Shown here: positions 1 to 8,649 of the stretch, piece by piece
Layout: every line of letters begins with the position of its first letter
How positions within the stretch are numbered: the stretch's first letter is position 1
NCBI GenBank assembly: GCA_013287645.1
Contig: JABDDJ010000008.1
Location: 1-64,000, forward strand
Length of the DNA stretch: 64,000 nucleotides
Direction of reading: 5' to 3'
Source of the DNA: Chlamydiota bacterium
GTDB taxonomy: Bacteria; Chlamydiota; Chlamydiia; Chlamydiales; JABDDJ01
Notes under the pieces: generated by a model
What the model was told of the DNA's origin: nothing
What the model saw: only the letters and a program-made list of their open reading frames with translations
The model's database searches: none
Made by a program: the position numbers and the translations under genes

Positions 1-876
1 GTTGAGGTTGGGTTGGGTGGTGCGGAGAATGAGGCCGCCTGCGATCATGACAAGGAGTACGCCTAGTAAGTCTGATAGAGGGGGGACTTGATTCCAGAAG
101 AGCCAGTCGATAATTCCGACGAATACGACAGAGGAGTACTGAAAGACTCCAATTTTGGAGGCATCGGCATACTCGTAGGCTTTAACTAGAAAGAGTTGCA
201 TCAGCACGAGTCCGAGTCCGCCGCAAATTGCCCAGCCAATGCTTGTTAATGGGGGTACTGTGCCGATGAAAAAGAGAAAGGGCAACTGCATAAGTGTTGC
301 TAAAAAAAAGAAATAAAAATTGATACAATTGGGGCGGTTAATTCCTGTTAAGAGTTTCACAAAAATAAAGGCTACGGCGAGGAAGAATCCTGAAGCAAGG
401 CCGATGAGATCTCCAGGCTGATCTAAAATAGTTGCCGTTGGTTTAATAATAATAGTAATTCCGATAAATCCTATTAATATGGATAGCCAAGTTTTTAATT
501 CGATTTTTGTATGCATAAAAACAATGGCTAAAAGGGGAATAAATAGTGGAGTTGTATTAAAGAGTAATGTTGCATTTAACAAGGGGATATATTGCATCGA
601 AACCATATACAATAAACTTGCCGAAACTCCAAATAGAGCTCTTCCAAAATGATAGCGGAAGCGGGTTGTTTTTAGGATTTCAAACCCATCATTCCAAACA
701 ACGCATGTCTGTATCACAAGGCAAGTAAAGTAAGAGATAAAGCTAACCCAGATTTTAGAACCTTCTACTGTCGCTACTTTGGAGAATGCTCCAAAGGTAG
801 ACATGAAAAAGAATCCTATAATGATAAATGCGCAACCTTTGAGTAAGTTAGGTGCGGGAGGTGTATAAGGTTTCAA
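1..876 (-). CDS. DMT/EamA-family transporter (3' end outside window)
   Basis: Inner-membrane carrier of the drug/metabolite transporter superfamily. The reading frame is open from position 876 down to the window edge (292 codons), so the C-terminus is missing. It is a series of about eight hydrophobic segments, with the EamA-like stretch LLNATLLFNTTPLFIPLL in the middle and a second half-repeat after it. The start is a TTG at 876-874 with GGAGG five bases upstream. It begins one base after the stop of the bicupin gene, so the two are co-transcribed. The substrate cannot be read from sequence; known members of this superfamily in obligate intracellular bacteria include S-adenosylmethionine carriers, but assigning that here would be a guess. 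Confidence 0.82.
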   Translation of the reverse strand, partial: MKPYTPPAPNLLKGCAFIIIGFFFMSTFGAFSKVATVEGSKIWVSFISYFTCLVIQTCVVWNDGFEILKTTRFRYHFGRALFGVSASLLYMVSMQYIPLLNATLLFNTTPLFIPLLAIVFMHTKIELKTWLSILIGFIGITIIIKPTATILDQPGDLIGLASGFFLAVAFIFVKLLTGINRPNCINFYFFFLATLMQLPFLFFIGTVPPLTSIGWAICGGLGLVLMQLFLVKAYEYADASKIGVFQYSSVVFVGIIDWLFWNQVPPLSDLLGVLLVMIAGGLILRTTQPNLN

Positions 877-877
877 A

Positions 878-1909
878 TTATCCTCCGCCTGCAACGACGA
901 GGAGATCTTGCTGATACTTGGGAAGTGAGTCTAAATCTGAAACCTTTACTTTGAATAGGGAAGCGAGTAATTGGTTAGAATAGGCTCCAAGGCACCCTGA
1001 CAGACCTATATCAGAGGGGAAGGTATTATTAAAGAAAATAGCCATGCGCACATCTTCGTGGCTTGTATTTTCAATATAGTGATAATACCCTCGAGGCATA
1101 AAACTGATATCGCCGGGAACCATATCAAAAGAATCGAGATGCCCGTCTGGAGAAAGGAGCTTAATATGCACTGTGCCGCTGATGAGATAATTGAGCTCGG
1201 CGGCATTGGGATGCCAATGGGGTTCTCGTACGGCATGGGGCGCTAAGAACAGACTATAGACTGCTAAACCTTCGAGTGTGGGAAGGTAAAATCCATTACT
1301 TATCTTGACTGTTCCGCCTGGTGTATGTATTTGAGGATTAAAGGCTTCAAGACTAAGTTTATAGCGGTTAGTGGCATAAGACAAGCTTAAGGGTGGTGTC
1401 TCTTCGCTAATCCCAAAGTAATTGGGTGTAATAGATTTCTTGAACTTTGAAAAAAAAGCGGGTTCTAAACTAAAGGTGGACCCCAAAATTGAATCGGGTG
1501 TTATGCCTACAGATGACGAAAGTTCGAGATCTTCTGCCTGTTCATTGTCAAAGCAGACGAGCATGCGTAGTGAAGTTGATCCTATATTTTGGATATGGTG
1601 AATGGCTCCCATAGGTACGAAAGCGATATCACCTGGCTCGATGATAAAAGTATCGTGGTTAGCTCCTGGGCTGAATATCGTCATTAATGCACGCCCTTCG
1701 AGGCAGTAGCTAAGCTCATTGGCATTGGGATGCCAATGAGGTTCGCGATAGCCTTTAGAGTCTATTGTTGCGAGAGAAATAGCCATTCCCTTAAGGGCAG
1801 GGAAGACATTAGCCTTAGCATCGATGCGGTTACCGCCTCGGTCGGTAATATGGGGTTTGCTAGAGCCTAGGGAAAACTGATGTGTAGACGTAGCAGCTGT
1901 CATTGTCAT
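878..1909 (-). CDS. Bicupin protein, oxalate-decarboxylase-like
   Basis: Cytosolic two-domain cupin of 343 residues. Domain 1 carries PHWHPNANEL (His58, His60, Glu65) and a later His104/105. Domain 2 repeats this as PHWHPNAAEL (His231, His233, Glu238) and His277. Each set is a complete cupin metal site, as in bicupin oxalate decarboxylases, where Mn is bound in both domains. There is no signal peptide. Whether it acts on oxalate or on another small acid is not decidable by eye. The start ATG at 1909 has the SD AAGAGGA five bases upstream, inside a strong hairpin. The DMT transporter follows after one base, so substrate uptake or export coupled to the enzyme is plausible. Confidence 0.8.
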   Translation of the reverse strand: MTMTAATSTHQFSLGSSKPHITDRGGNRIDAKANVFPALKGMAISLATIDSKGYREPHWHPNANELSYCLEGRALMTIFSPGANHDTFIIEPGDIAFVPMGAIHHIQNIGSTSLRMLVCFDNEQAEDLELSSSVGITPDSILGSTFSLEPAFFSKFKKSITPNYFGISEETPPLSLSYATNRYKLSLEAFNPQIHTPGGTVKISNGFYLPTLEGLAVYSLFLAPHAVREPHWHPNAAELNYLISGTVHIKLLSPDGHLDSFDMVPGDISFMPRGYYHYIENTSHEDVRMAIFFNNTFPSDIGLSGCLGAYSNQLLASLFKVKVSDLDSLPKYQQDLLVVAGGG

Positions 1910-1911
1910 AA

Positions 1912-1935
1912 GAGTCCTCTTTTGAAAGAGGACTC
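1912..1935 (-). promoter_or_regulatory. Hairpin sequestering the bicupin ribosome-binding site
   Basis: A perfect 10-bp stem (1912-1921 with 1926-1935) with a 4-base loop TCAA in the minus-strand RNA. Its 3' arm contains AAGAGGA, the SD of the bicupin ATG at 1909. It has no U-tract, so it looks more like a translation control hairpin than a terminator. It may also help separate the upstream gene. Confidence 0.5.
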
Positions 1936-1947
1936 ATACTAAAATAT

Positions 1948-2655
1948 TTATTTTTGAGCAAACAGCTCCTCAAAATAGATCATCAAATTTTTAGTATAGT
2001 TTTGCATGAAGGGATCGCTGATGAGTTGATGATGGTGCTGATACATGATTCCTACTTCTTCAGCATTGATATCAAGGACGCTCATTTTGCGGATGGAGAG
2101 ATAATAGAGAATGGTAGAGGGCATATAGCTAAACCAGTTGGTGACGACAAAATGCCATTCGTCGACTTTGTCTTTATCAATGCCTTGCTGCAGCTCTTCA
2201 TCGAGGTTATTTTTTAAGCAATTGCGGCAGTACTGTAGGGTAGCGCTATTATAATAGTGCTCATCTTCGACGACTTTAAGGAGAGTCGTTGGGCGTGGTG
2301 AATCAAGATGGGCGATGTATTCGTATAGCTTGTTCTCGACCACAAAGTTTTCACGATGCAGATCGACATAGGAATGAAAGAGCATACCAGCCGAAAAGGG
2401 TGTGGGAGCATTAAGGACATCATCAAGGGTAACATTGGGGAAATGGGTGAATTCGCGTTCACATGCGTCAATATAGCGAATGTCAGGGAAGAGAGTTCCG
2501 ACCATAAAGGCAGATTTTTCCTCTTCATTATATTTTGGGTAATATTCCCAAAACTTTTTGGCTAGGACGGCATGGGTGATGGGGCAAGCAGCCGAACAGG
2601 TGTTTACAATGCATAAAATGGAGAAAAGACAACTTAAAAATAGACGATACAACAT
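1948..2655 (-). CDS. Secreted zinc-dependent phospholipase C-like protein
   Basis: 235 residues beginning with a clear signal peptide (MLYRLFLSCLFSILCIVNTCSA). The mature part starts CPITHAVLAKKF and continues with FMVGTLFPDIRY, a conserved His (SYVDLH) and EDEHYYNS. The spacing of His, Asp and Glu resembles the all-helical zinc-dependent phospholipase C / S1-P1 nuclease fold, where the first His and an Asp of a 'G-x-x-x-P-D' box bind zinc. The resemblance is by pattern only. It is the third gene in line behind the polysaccharide export pair, 13 bases after the 903-residue gene, and precedes the bicupin. Likely exported to periplasm or beyond. Confidence 0.5.
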   Translation of the reverse strand: MLYRLFLSCLFSILCIVNTCSAACPITHAVLAKKFWEYYPKYNEEEKSAFMVGTLFPDIRYIDACEREFTHFPNVTLDDVLNAPTPFSAGMLFHSYVDLHRENFVVENKLYEYIAHLDSPRPTTLLKVVEDEHYYNSATLQYCRNCLKNNLDEELQQGIDKDKVDEWHFVVTNWFSYMPSTILYYLSIRKMSVLDINAEEVGIMYQHHHQLISDPFMQNYTKNLMIYFEELFAQK

Positions 2656-2668
2656 ATTATATTACTCA

Positions 2669-5380
2669 CTAAAAAGATGTTAAAAAATAATTTTGATGAT
2701 TCTCGCTGGATCTGGACTGAATGCGCTCTATAAGCGGCTCTAATTCAAAGAGAGGCTCATCTTTTAACACTGCGATAAAATGATCGAAGTGCTCAAAGCG
2801 ATTCAAGATTTCCGGATCAGCAGGTGAAAGATTGGCATAAGCCAAAACCCATTGAACTTCTTCTGGGAAGGTTGCGTTCCAAGAGACTGCCTTGGCTCTA
2901 TATCCATTGGCTATAAACTGTTTTTCGAGTTGATGAGCAATGGTGGAATTTTTCTGTGCAATGAGGAGCGTATGCCGTTGGTCTGCCTTTGCATTCAGTG
3001 TAAGGAGACTGACTAAGCGTTTTACGGCCTGAGAACAGTTTTTGGCAGATGAAATATTTCCTATCACTTGCAATCCCATGAACTTTAAGCTTTCTGAAGA
3101 GGCCGGTATGCCCTTGTTAAGGGAGCGGACTAGCGTCCATGCAGCAGTAAGGAATAGTCCGGTAAAAGCGCCGAAAAATGCAAAAAAGAGGAGGCGTGGG
3201 CTGTCGGGATGGAGCGGAACGATAGCGCTATCGAGTGGGGCAGACTGCATGATTTCGAGATTGCTAGAGATATTTTTAGACTCGACGAGGTTAGTGATCT
3301 CTTTGCTCATCTGCTTCTGCATTTCCATATGCTGGTGGATCAGTTGCTCGGAGACCCATTTTTTGGGTAGGACAGCCATCTGGTTTTGGAGCTCTTCTTG
3401 CTGTTTTTCGAGGAGGACTAGCTCTTGTTGTAAGTTGACAATTTTGATGCGAATGTGGTCTGAGGTTTGGTTTTCAGCGACACTGATAGTCTCTTGGATA
3501 ATGCCTAAAGTGGCTTGACGCACTTCTCGGATCTTATCTTGAAGGAGGTTAAGCTTGATGGCAAGGAGGTCTTTTGTTTGTTTAAGATGTAGTGTGAGGA
3601 ATTTTCGTTGGAGGCGAAGCTCTTCTTGAAGCCGGGCAAGCTCTTTTTCTGTTCGGTTGCTTTTATCATTGATTGCAAGAACTATTGTGGAGGCATTATT
3701 AGCGATTTCTTTGCTAATGGAATCGTTAAGAAGTGCTGTAAGAGAACTGAGTTCAAATTCCGGCTGTAGCAGCTGTTCAATCATAAAGTCGTATTGGAGT
3801 ATCTGCCCTTCAATTTGGCTAAGTTCTTTATTGTAGGTCAAAAATAGGTCATTGGCGATCTGGAGGTTGATGCCTTGTAGTTCGGAAGAGGGGTTTTGCT
3901 GGTGCGCTAAGTTCTCTTCAATCGCGTTGGAATAGACTCGTAAATGGTGAAGTAAGTTTTGTAGATAAACCAGGAACTTGGTGCGCAGGACTGGAGAGAG
4001 GTCTTTTTGTAACTTGGCATGCCAAGCGTTCACCAGGTATTCGGAGGATTTAAGAGAAGGAGGTACTATGGAGGGAACTTTGCCTTCTTTCAATTGAGCG
4101 ATCAAGTTGCAGGTATCGCTTTGGCATATCGAGAGAGCAGATAGCGTGTCCATATTTTGCTCAAAGGCATCTTGATAATTGGATTTTCTCAAGGTGTTTG
4201 ATGTGCTCAGTGCTACTTGAATAGAGTCATACTGCTGCTTTAGATCGCGAATCTCCATCAAGAGCTTATTGAGGAAGGGATAATCCGCCATGGCGCTTAA
4301 AGTTTCTAAAGAGAGTTTTCCCTCATGACGTGCCGATTCAAGACGCTGAATCTCCTGACCAATCGCTAGTTGTTTTCCTTTAATGGCATGCTGGTTAGAG
4401 GCGAGGAATTCCATTGCTCGCTGGCTGTCGATAAAGCCTAAACTAGAAAAATCTTCTGAAAGTGTGTCAGCATAGGCTTTCATCTTTTTTTGCAGACTAG
4501 CAAAAACTTCATTCTGACGCTTTTGAAGATAGCTGATCTGTTCGTCCATCATTTTCTTATGTTCAGCATCGATATAATCTTGATAGAGCTTCATCAATGT
4601 GTTGACAAACGCCATTGCTTGATGGCGGTCTTCATTGCGATAGCGTATCCTTAGCAGTGAGTTGTCATCTTTATCCGTATTGATGACCACTAACTTGGAG
4701 AGGTCTTTTGCTGTTTGAGCTAACGGCATAAGTATCAGTCCGAACTCTTTTCCGCTTAAGGGCTTTTGCGATTGGCCAAGGATAACGAATGAGGCGTCGT
4801 TGATAGTGATGGGTGTTCCGAGATTGCTTTGTAGTTCGATGCCGTTGCCGGATAAAATGAAGGTATTTTCGTCCTGAAAACTGATTGTGTAGGCTATAGG
4901 GGTCTCGCCATTGTAAAGTATTTCTTTTACAAACAGCTCTTCCTCAGCATCGGGAAGCACAGGTACTCGATGGTTCGTCAAGAGTGCATATTCAACGCGC
5001 AAGTTATCTTGCATTAAGTCCAGAAGTGACTTCTCTTGTGGAAGAGAAACAACTTTGGCCTGCATACCTTCACGCTTAATGACCTGCTCCATCATCGATC
5101 GCGACTTCATTGTAGAGACAGCCACGCTGTCATTTGAGTCATTGGATTGACTAAGCAGGAGAGCTGTTAGATTGCTTGACGTTACACCTCCTCGAGAATG
5201 ATTTTTTTCTCGAAATGAGGCTTCAGCAGTATAGCGGATAGGCTCGCTTAACGACCAGTATGTTCCAAACAAACCCAGTAGCACCATTCCAAAAATAATT
5301 GTCTTCCATGACCTTTTCCAGATGCCAAACACATCCTTAATCGTATAGAGGTCAAATGAGAAGGGGTGCTTTACTGTCAT
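2669..5380 (-). CDS. Wzz/GumC-type polysaccharide co-polymerase
   Basis: 903-residue inner-membrane protein of the chain-length-determinant family. An N-terminal membrane segment lies near residues 25-45 (TIIFGMVLLGLFGTYWSL). A long periplasmic part, mostly predicted coiled coil (residues about 260-690), follows, and a second membrane segment lies near 735-755 (LLFFAFFGAFTGLFLTAAW). The remaining C-terminal 150 residues resemble a degenerate nucleotide-binding domain; no Walker A motif is visible, so it is not a BY-kinase. The start ATG has GGAGATAAT before it. It lies 12 bases after the Wza-like gene, a typical export pair. No glycosyltransferases are nearby, so the polymer is unknown. Confidence 0.7.
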   Translation of the reverse strand: MTVKHPFSFDLYTIKDVFGIWKRSWKTIIFGMVLLGLFGTYWSLSEPIRYTAEASFREKNHSRGGVTSSNLTALLLSQSNDSNDSVAVSTMKSRSMMEQVIKREGMQAKVVSLPQEKSLLDLMQDNLRVEYALLTNHRVPVLPDAEEELFVKEILYNGETPIAYTISFQDENTFILSGNGIELQSNLGTPITINDASFVILGQSQKPLSGKEFGLILMPLAQTAKDLSKLVVINTDKDDNSLLRIRYRNEDRHQAMAFVNTLMKLYQDYIDAEHKKMMDEQISYLQKRQNEVFASLQKKMKAYADTLSEDFSSLGFIDSQRAMEFLASNQHAIKGKQLAIGQEIQRLESARHEGKLSLETLSAMADYPFLNKLLMEIRDLKQQYDSIQVALSTSNTLRKSNYQDAFEQNMDTLSALSICQSDTCNLIAQLKEGKVPSIVPPSLKSSEYLVNAWHAKLQKDLSPVLRTKFLVYLQNLLHHLRVYSNAIEENLAHQQNPSSELQGINLQIANDLFLTYNKELSQIEGQILQYDFMIEQLLQPEFELSSLTALLNDSISKEIANNASTIVLAINDKSNRTEKELARLQEELRLQRKFLTLHLKQTKDLLAIKLNLLQDKIREVRQATLGIIQETISVAENQTSDHIRIKIVNLQQELVLLEKQQEELQNQMAVLPKKWVSEQLIHQHMEMQKQMSKEITNLVESKNISSNLEIMQSAPLDSAIVPLHPDSPRLLFFAFFGAFTGLFLTAAWTLVRSLNKGIPASSESLKFMGLQVIGNISSAKNCSQAVKRLVSLLTLNAKADQRHTLLIAQKNSTIAHQLEKQFIANGYRAKAVSWNATFPEEVQWVLAYANLSPADPEILNRFEHFDHFIAVLKDEPLFELEPLIERIQSRSSENHQNYFLTSF

Positions 5381-5392
5381 ATTATCTCCACA

Positions 5393-6445
5393 CTAATAGG
5401 TGATTCGGTACAGATCGTACCCCTCTCTGAAACTGTTAAAGCTAGGAAGAAGCTGTTCGATGAAACGATTCCATTCTGTGATAGGCTTTGCAGTGACATA
5501 CACAGTATCCCCAGGCATTAACAGAAGGCTGTCATTCGGAAGATGGACGATATGATCCCATGACAAACAGTAAATTTTGGGACATTTAAGATTTCCACGA
5601 ATCACTTGGATGCGGCTCAAGTCACCCGTGAATGGGATTCCTCCGGCATTAACAAGGGCTTCTCGTAGCGATATGAATCCGTAAGGAAGATTGACCGCTT
5701 TAGGCATGCGCACCTCTCCCATCACCATGACAGGAGCATCGGTAGGGTTAGCGATAAAGACTTTATCACCTCCGCGCATCACGATATTTTGGCACATATC
5801 CCCTTCATTCATGAGCTTGTATAGGTCAAGGGGAAGCGGCCGTCCACAACGTACGACATAGCTCATAAATAAGTTGGCGTTAGGGGCAATATGGGCTTTA
5901 GAAAGGACTTCATAAAGACGAATTTTACCATCGACAGGAATCGTAGGCACGCCGACAAGTCCTGCTAACTCCACCTTTCTCTGCAGGCGATCGCGATAAG
6001 TGACGTATAGCTCCACTTCGGACATATGCTGTCTAAAATTCTCTTGTAATACTTCACGTGCTTCTTCGAGAGTTAGTCCAGCGACTTGCGTAGCAGGAAT
6101 ATCGGGCAGACTAATTTCACCATGATAGACACGAAAGCCTCCAATGCTTTCGTTCAGCATTTGGATGGATTGCATTAAGTCTTTTCTTTTCGGATGGTAA
6201 ACAGAGATATTTAGAATATCGTCTTCGACTATCACATCCCTATATTCGAGCAGATCTTGGGGACATAGTTCTCCAAGATCCGTGCCTGTCATCTCAAGAA
6301 TTGTTAACTTTCCCTCACGGATTTTGTAAGAATCGCAGACAAATTCGTCCGCTCCTAAAACAGCGTAGTCATAGCAGGGTTTAGTGCAACTGCATAGAGT
6401 CACTGCCAGGAAAAAAAGACATAAATTCATCAAAATTCGATACAT
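5393..6445 (-). CDS. Wza-type polysaccharide export lipoprotein (Poly_export/SLBB)
   Basis: 350 residues. The N-terminus MYRILMNLCLFFLAVTLCSC is a lipoprotein-type signal ending in LCSC. Next come the poly_export segment (from about residue 70, DILNISVYHPKRKDL) and soluble-ligand-binding beta-grasp (SLBB) segments (VELAGLVGVPTIPVDG and PVMVMGEVRMPKAVNLP). These are the building blocks of outer-membrane export channels such as Wza and BexD. The last residues (LYRITY) end soon after the second SLBB, with no long C-terminal helix. It heads the minus-strand run and is divergent from folK. A partner role with the downstream co-polymerase is inferred. Confidence 0.75.
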   Translation of the reverse strand: MYRILMNLCLFFLAVTLCSCTKPCYDYAVLGADEFVCDSYKIREGKLTILEMTGTDLGELCPQDLLEYRDVIVEDDILNISVYHPKRKDLMQSIQMLNESIGGFRVYHGEISLPDIPATQVAGLTLEEAREVLQENFRQHMSEVELYVTYRDRLQRKVELAGLVGVPTIPVDGKIRLYEVLSKAHIAPNANLFMSYVVRCGRPLPLDLYKLMNEGDMCQNIVMRGGDKVFIANPTDAPVMVMGEVRMPKAVNLPYGFISLREALVNAGGIPFTGDLSRIQVIRGNLKCPKIYCLSWDHIVHLPNDSLLLMPGDTVYVTAKPITEWNRFIEQLLPSFNSFREGYDLYRITY

Positions 6446-6536
6446 ACGTCATTAATCCTTGGACAAACAGAACGAAGATGAATTATCATATTAATTCGCA
6501 TTTACGTGAATAAGAAAATGTTATAAGGAGACGATT

Positions 6537-7043
6537 TTGAAAGTTTTTCTGGGAGTTGGAGCAAATTTGGGAGATCCCATGGCGACAATTCTGCAAGCTT
6601 GGAAATTAGTAAGAGCTCTTTCAAAAGTGAGTGATCTCCAAAGTTCTCACTATTACTTAACTACGCCAGTGAGCTCCATTCCCCAACCAGATTATATCAA
6701 TAGTGTCTGGTCCTTATCGACAGATTATTCGCTCTGTGATTTGCTAAAGGAATTACAGAACGTAGAAAAGAGCCTAGGTAAAGTCATTAAGCATAAAGAT
6801 GCGCCTCGCACTATTGATTTGGATATTTTACTTTATGGAAGAGAAGAAATGACTACCGAAGAGTTACAAGTCCCTCATCCAAGCTGGAAAGAGCGACCCT
6901 TCGTGCTGGTACCACTCTCTGATCTAACGGAGAAGGTGTTCTTACCAAGAGGTAAAGAAATTGCTATTTCGGAGCTTCTTAATGGGCTTTCATTAAATGG
7001 CGTAAAAAAGATTCACGACCGGAGCATTGTATGGAAACAGTAG
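6537..7043 (+). CDS. folK: 2-amino-4-hydroxy-6-hydroxymethyldihydropteridine pyrophosphokinase
   Basis: Transfers pyrophosphate from ATP to 6-hydroxymethyl-7,8-dihydropterin in folate synthesis. 168 residues, the usual HPPK length. It has the N-terminal FLGVGANLGDP, the substrate loop around DYINSVWSLST, and the signature APRTIDLDILLYG with the two Mg-binding Asp residues, then VPHPSWKERPFVLVPL. The start is TTG with AAGGAG six bases upstream; no ATG fits. In Chlamydia HPPK is fused to FolP, but here it stands alone and the 3' end overlaps kdsA by 13 bases. Confidence 0.93.
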   Translation: MKVFLGVGANLGDPMATILQAWKLVRALSKVSDLQSSHYYLTTPVSSIPQPDYINSVWSLSTDYSLCDLLKELQNVEKSLGKVIKHKDAPRTIDLDILLYGREEMTTEELQVPHPSWKERPFVLVPLSDLTEKVFLPRGKEIAISELLNGLSLNGVKKIHDRSIVWKQ

Positions 7044-7882
7044 AAGTCAAGGGAATACGTATAGGCGCCAGAGAGCCTTTAGCAGCAATGTGTGGCCCGT
7101 GCGTCATCGAGAGCCTAGACCACTGCTTGAAAGCAGCCACATTTTTGAAAAAGTTGTACGAAAGTAAAGGAATTCCTTTAATTTTCAAATCAAGTTATGA
7201 CAAAGCCAACCGCTCTGCCTTAGGGTCCTTTCGCGGTCCAGGAATTGACGAAGGCCTACGTATCCTCGAAAAAGTACGCGATGAACTTGATCTACCCATT
7301 GTTACAGATGTCCATACCGTAGAAGATATTAACGCCGCCGCTCAAGTATGCGATATCCTACAAATCCCTGCGTTCCTTTGCCGACAGACTGATCTCATCG
7401 TTGCCGCCGCCGAAACAGGCAAAGTCGTCAGTGTTAAAAAAGGACAGTTCATGGCCCCTTGGGATATGGCTAATGTTGTAAACAAAATTAAAGGCACAGG
7501 AAATAAACGCATCATTCTCGTAGAGAGAGGCGTCTCATTCGGGTATAATACACTCGTCAGTGATATGCGTTCTCTGGCCATCATGCAAGAATTAGGTGTA
7601 CCCGTTTGCTTTGATGCCACACACTCTGTACAGCAGCCTGGAGGCTTAGGAACCCAGTCTGGTGGACAAAGAGAACATGTTCCTCTTTTGGCTCGTGCTG
7701 CAGTTGCCGCAGGCATCCAGTGCATCTTCATCGAAGCACATCCAAATCCTGCACAAGCCCCTAGCGATGCTGCCGCTATGCTTCCCTTTGATCAATTATC
7801 AGCACTATTGGATCAACTACTAAGTATCCATGCTATTGTTTGGAAAAAAGAGCCTGCACAGATATGCATAAAGTCAAATTAG
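7031..7882 (+). CDS. kdsA: 3-deoxy-D-manno-octulosonate 8-phosphate synthase
   Basis: Condenses phosphoenolpyruvate with arabinose 5-phosphate to make Kdo-8-phosphate for the LPS inner core; cytosolic. 283 residues, full length. Recognisable motifs are MCGPCVIES, FKSSYDKANRS, PIVTDVHT, IPAFLCRQTDL, VKKGQFMAPWDM, FDATHSVQQPGG and FIEAHPNPAQAPSD. The Cys in MCGPC sits where metal-dependent KdsA enzymes have their metal-binding Cys, so the metal-dependent class is likely. The ATG at 7031 has GGAG six bases upstream and lies within the end of folK. It leads the kdsA-lptC-lptB order also seen in Chlamydia. Confidence 0.96.
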   Translation: METVEVKGIRIGAREPLAAMCGPCVIESLDHCLKAATFLKKLYESKGIPLIFKSSYDKANRSALGSFRGPGIDEGLRILEKVRDELDLPIVTDVHTVEDINAAAQVCDILQIPAFLCRQTDLIVAAAETGKVVSVKKGQFMAPWDMANVVNKIKGTGNKRIILVERGVSFGYNTLVSDMRSLAIMQELGVPVCFDATHSVQQPGGLGTQSGGQREHVPLLARAAVAAGIQCIFIEAHPNPAQAPSDAAAMLPFDQLSALLDQLLSIHAIVWKKEPAQICIKSN

Positions 7883-8649
7883 CCATTTGCATCAGTACCT
7901 TTCTATTGGTAGGATTAGCCTTGAGCATGTCCTATGCCATTTATTATGGAAACGATAACGCGCCCCAAACCTATCAAGAATTAGCACAATTTTCCCAGCA
8001 AGGAACAGAAAGCAAGCCAACTCAACAACTACGAAAAGGCATCCTAAAATCTCATGTAGAAGGGGGAGACCTACCACGCCGACAACAGACAATCACCAGC
8101 GAAGAATCGATCATTACTATGCAGCCTAAAAAAGGCCTTAGTCCATCGAATGAAGAATTACACAAAGTATCCGTTAACTTAGACCAGTGGAAAGGCATAG
8201 AGTCAATCCAAGCAGGCACTGCAGAGTTTGATGGAAAAGAGCTCTATCTTTCAGATGGAGTAAAAGCCACTTTAGAAAATTTTATTGTCACTGCACAACA
8301 AGCCATATTCATTCCACGCAAAGACCAGAAGGGCTTAGAAATTGAAAAAGTACTGCTTATTGATAATGTCAAAATGAGCAGTTTCTTACCCTCAAAGCTA
8401 CAGTATGCACTCGCCGATAAAGTCGAATACCTGCCCGAAAGCAAAACCTGGATATTTACCGCCATACCGCCCAAACGCGTACTTTATTACGATAAGCTCA
8501 ATCAAGTTACTATCAGTGCTCCCCATATTGTTGTACAGGATGGGGAAGGAGAGGCCAAACCCCGTGTTAAAGCCACTGGAGATGTCCGCTTCTCCTTTGC
8601 CGAAAAAGAGCTTAACGAGATGCAGAAGCTTTTTAGGAGAGAACAGTGA
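7864..8649 (+). CDS. lptC: LptC-like LPS export protein
   Basis: Bitopic inner-membrane/periplasmic protein of the Lpt bridge that receives LPS from LptB2FG. About 261 residues from the ATG at 7864, which overlaps the end of kdsA by 19 bases; a longer form from the TTG at 7840 is less likely. An N-terminal membrane anchor (LAICISTFLLVGLALSM) is followed by a beta-rich periplasmic part, and repeated sequences such as 'AQQAIFIPRK' and 'KVEYLPESKTWIFTA' fit the LptA/C jellyroll. The sequence is poorly conserved, so the name rests mainly on position between kdsA and lptB and the general fold. Confidence 0.65.
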   Translation: MHKVKLAICISTFLLVGLALSMSYAIYYGNDNAPQTYQELAQFSQQGTESKPTQQLRKGILKSHVEGGDLPRRQQTITSEESIITMQPKKGLSPSNEELHKVSVNLDQWKGIESIQAGTAEFDGKELYLSDGVKATLENFIVTAQQAIFIPRKDQKGLEIEKVLLIDNVKMSSFLPSKLQYALADKVEYLPESKTWIFTAIPPKRVLYYDKLNQVTISAPHIVVQDGEGEAKPRVKATGDVRFSFAEKELNEMQKLFRREQ

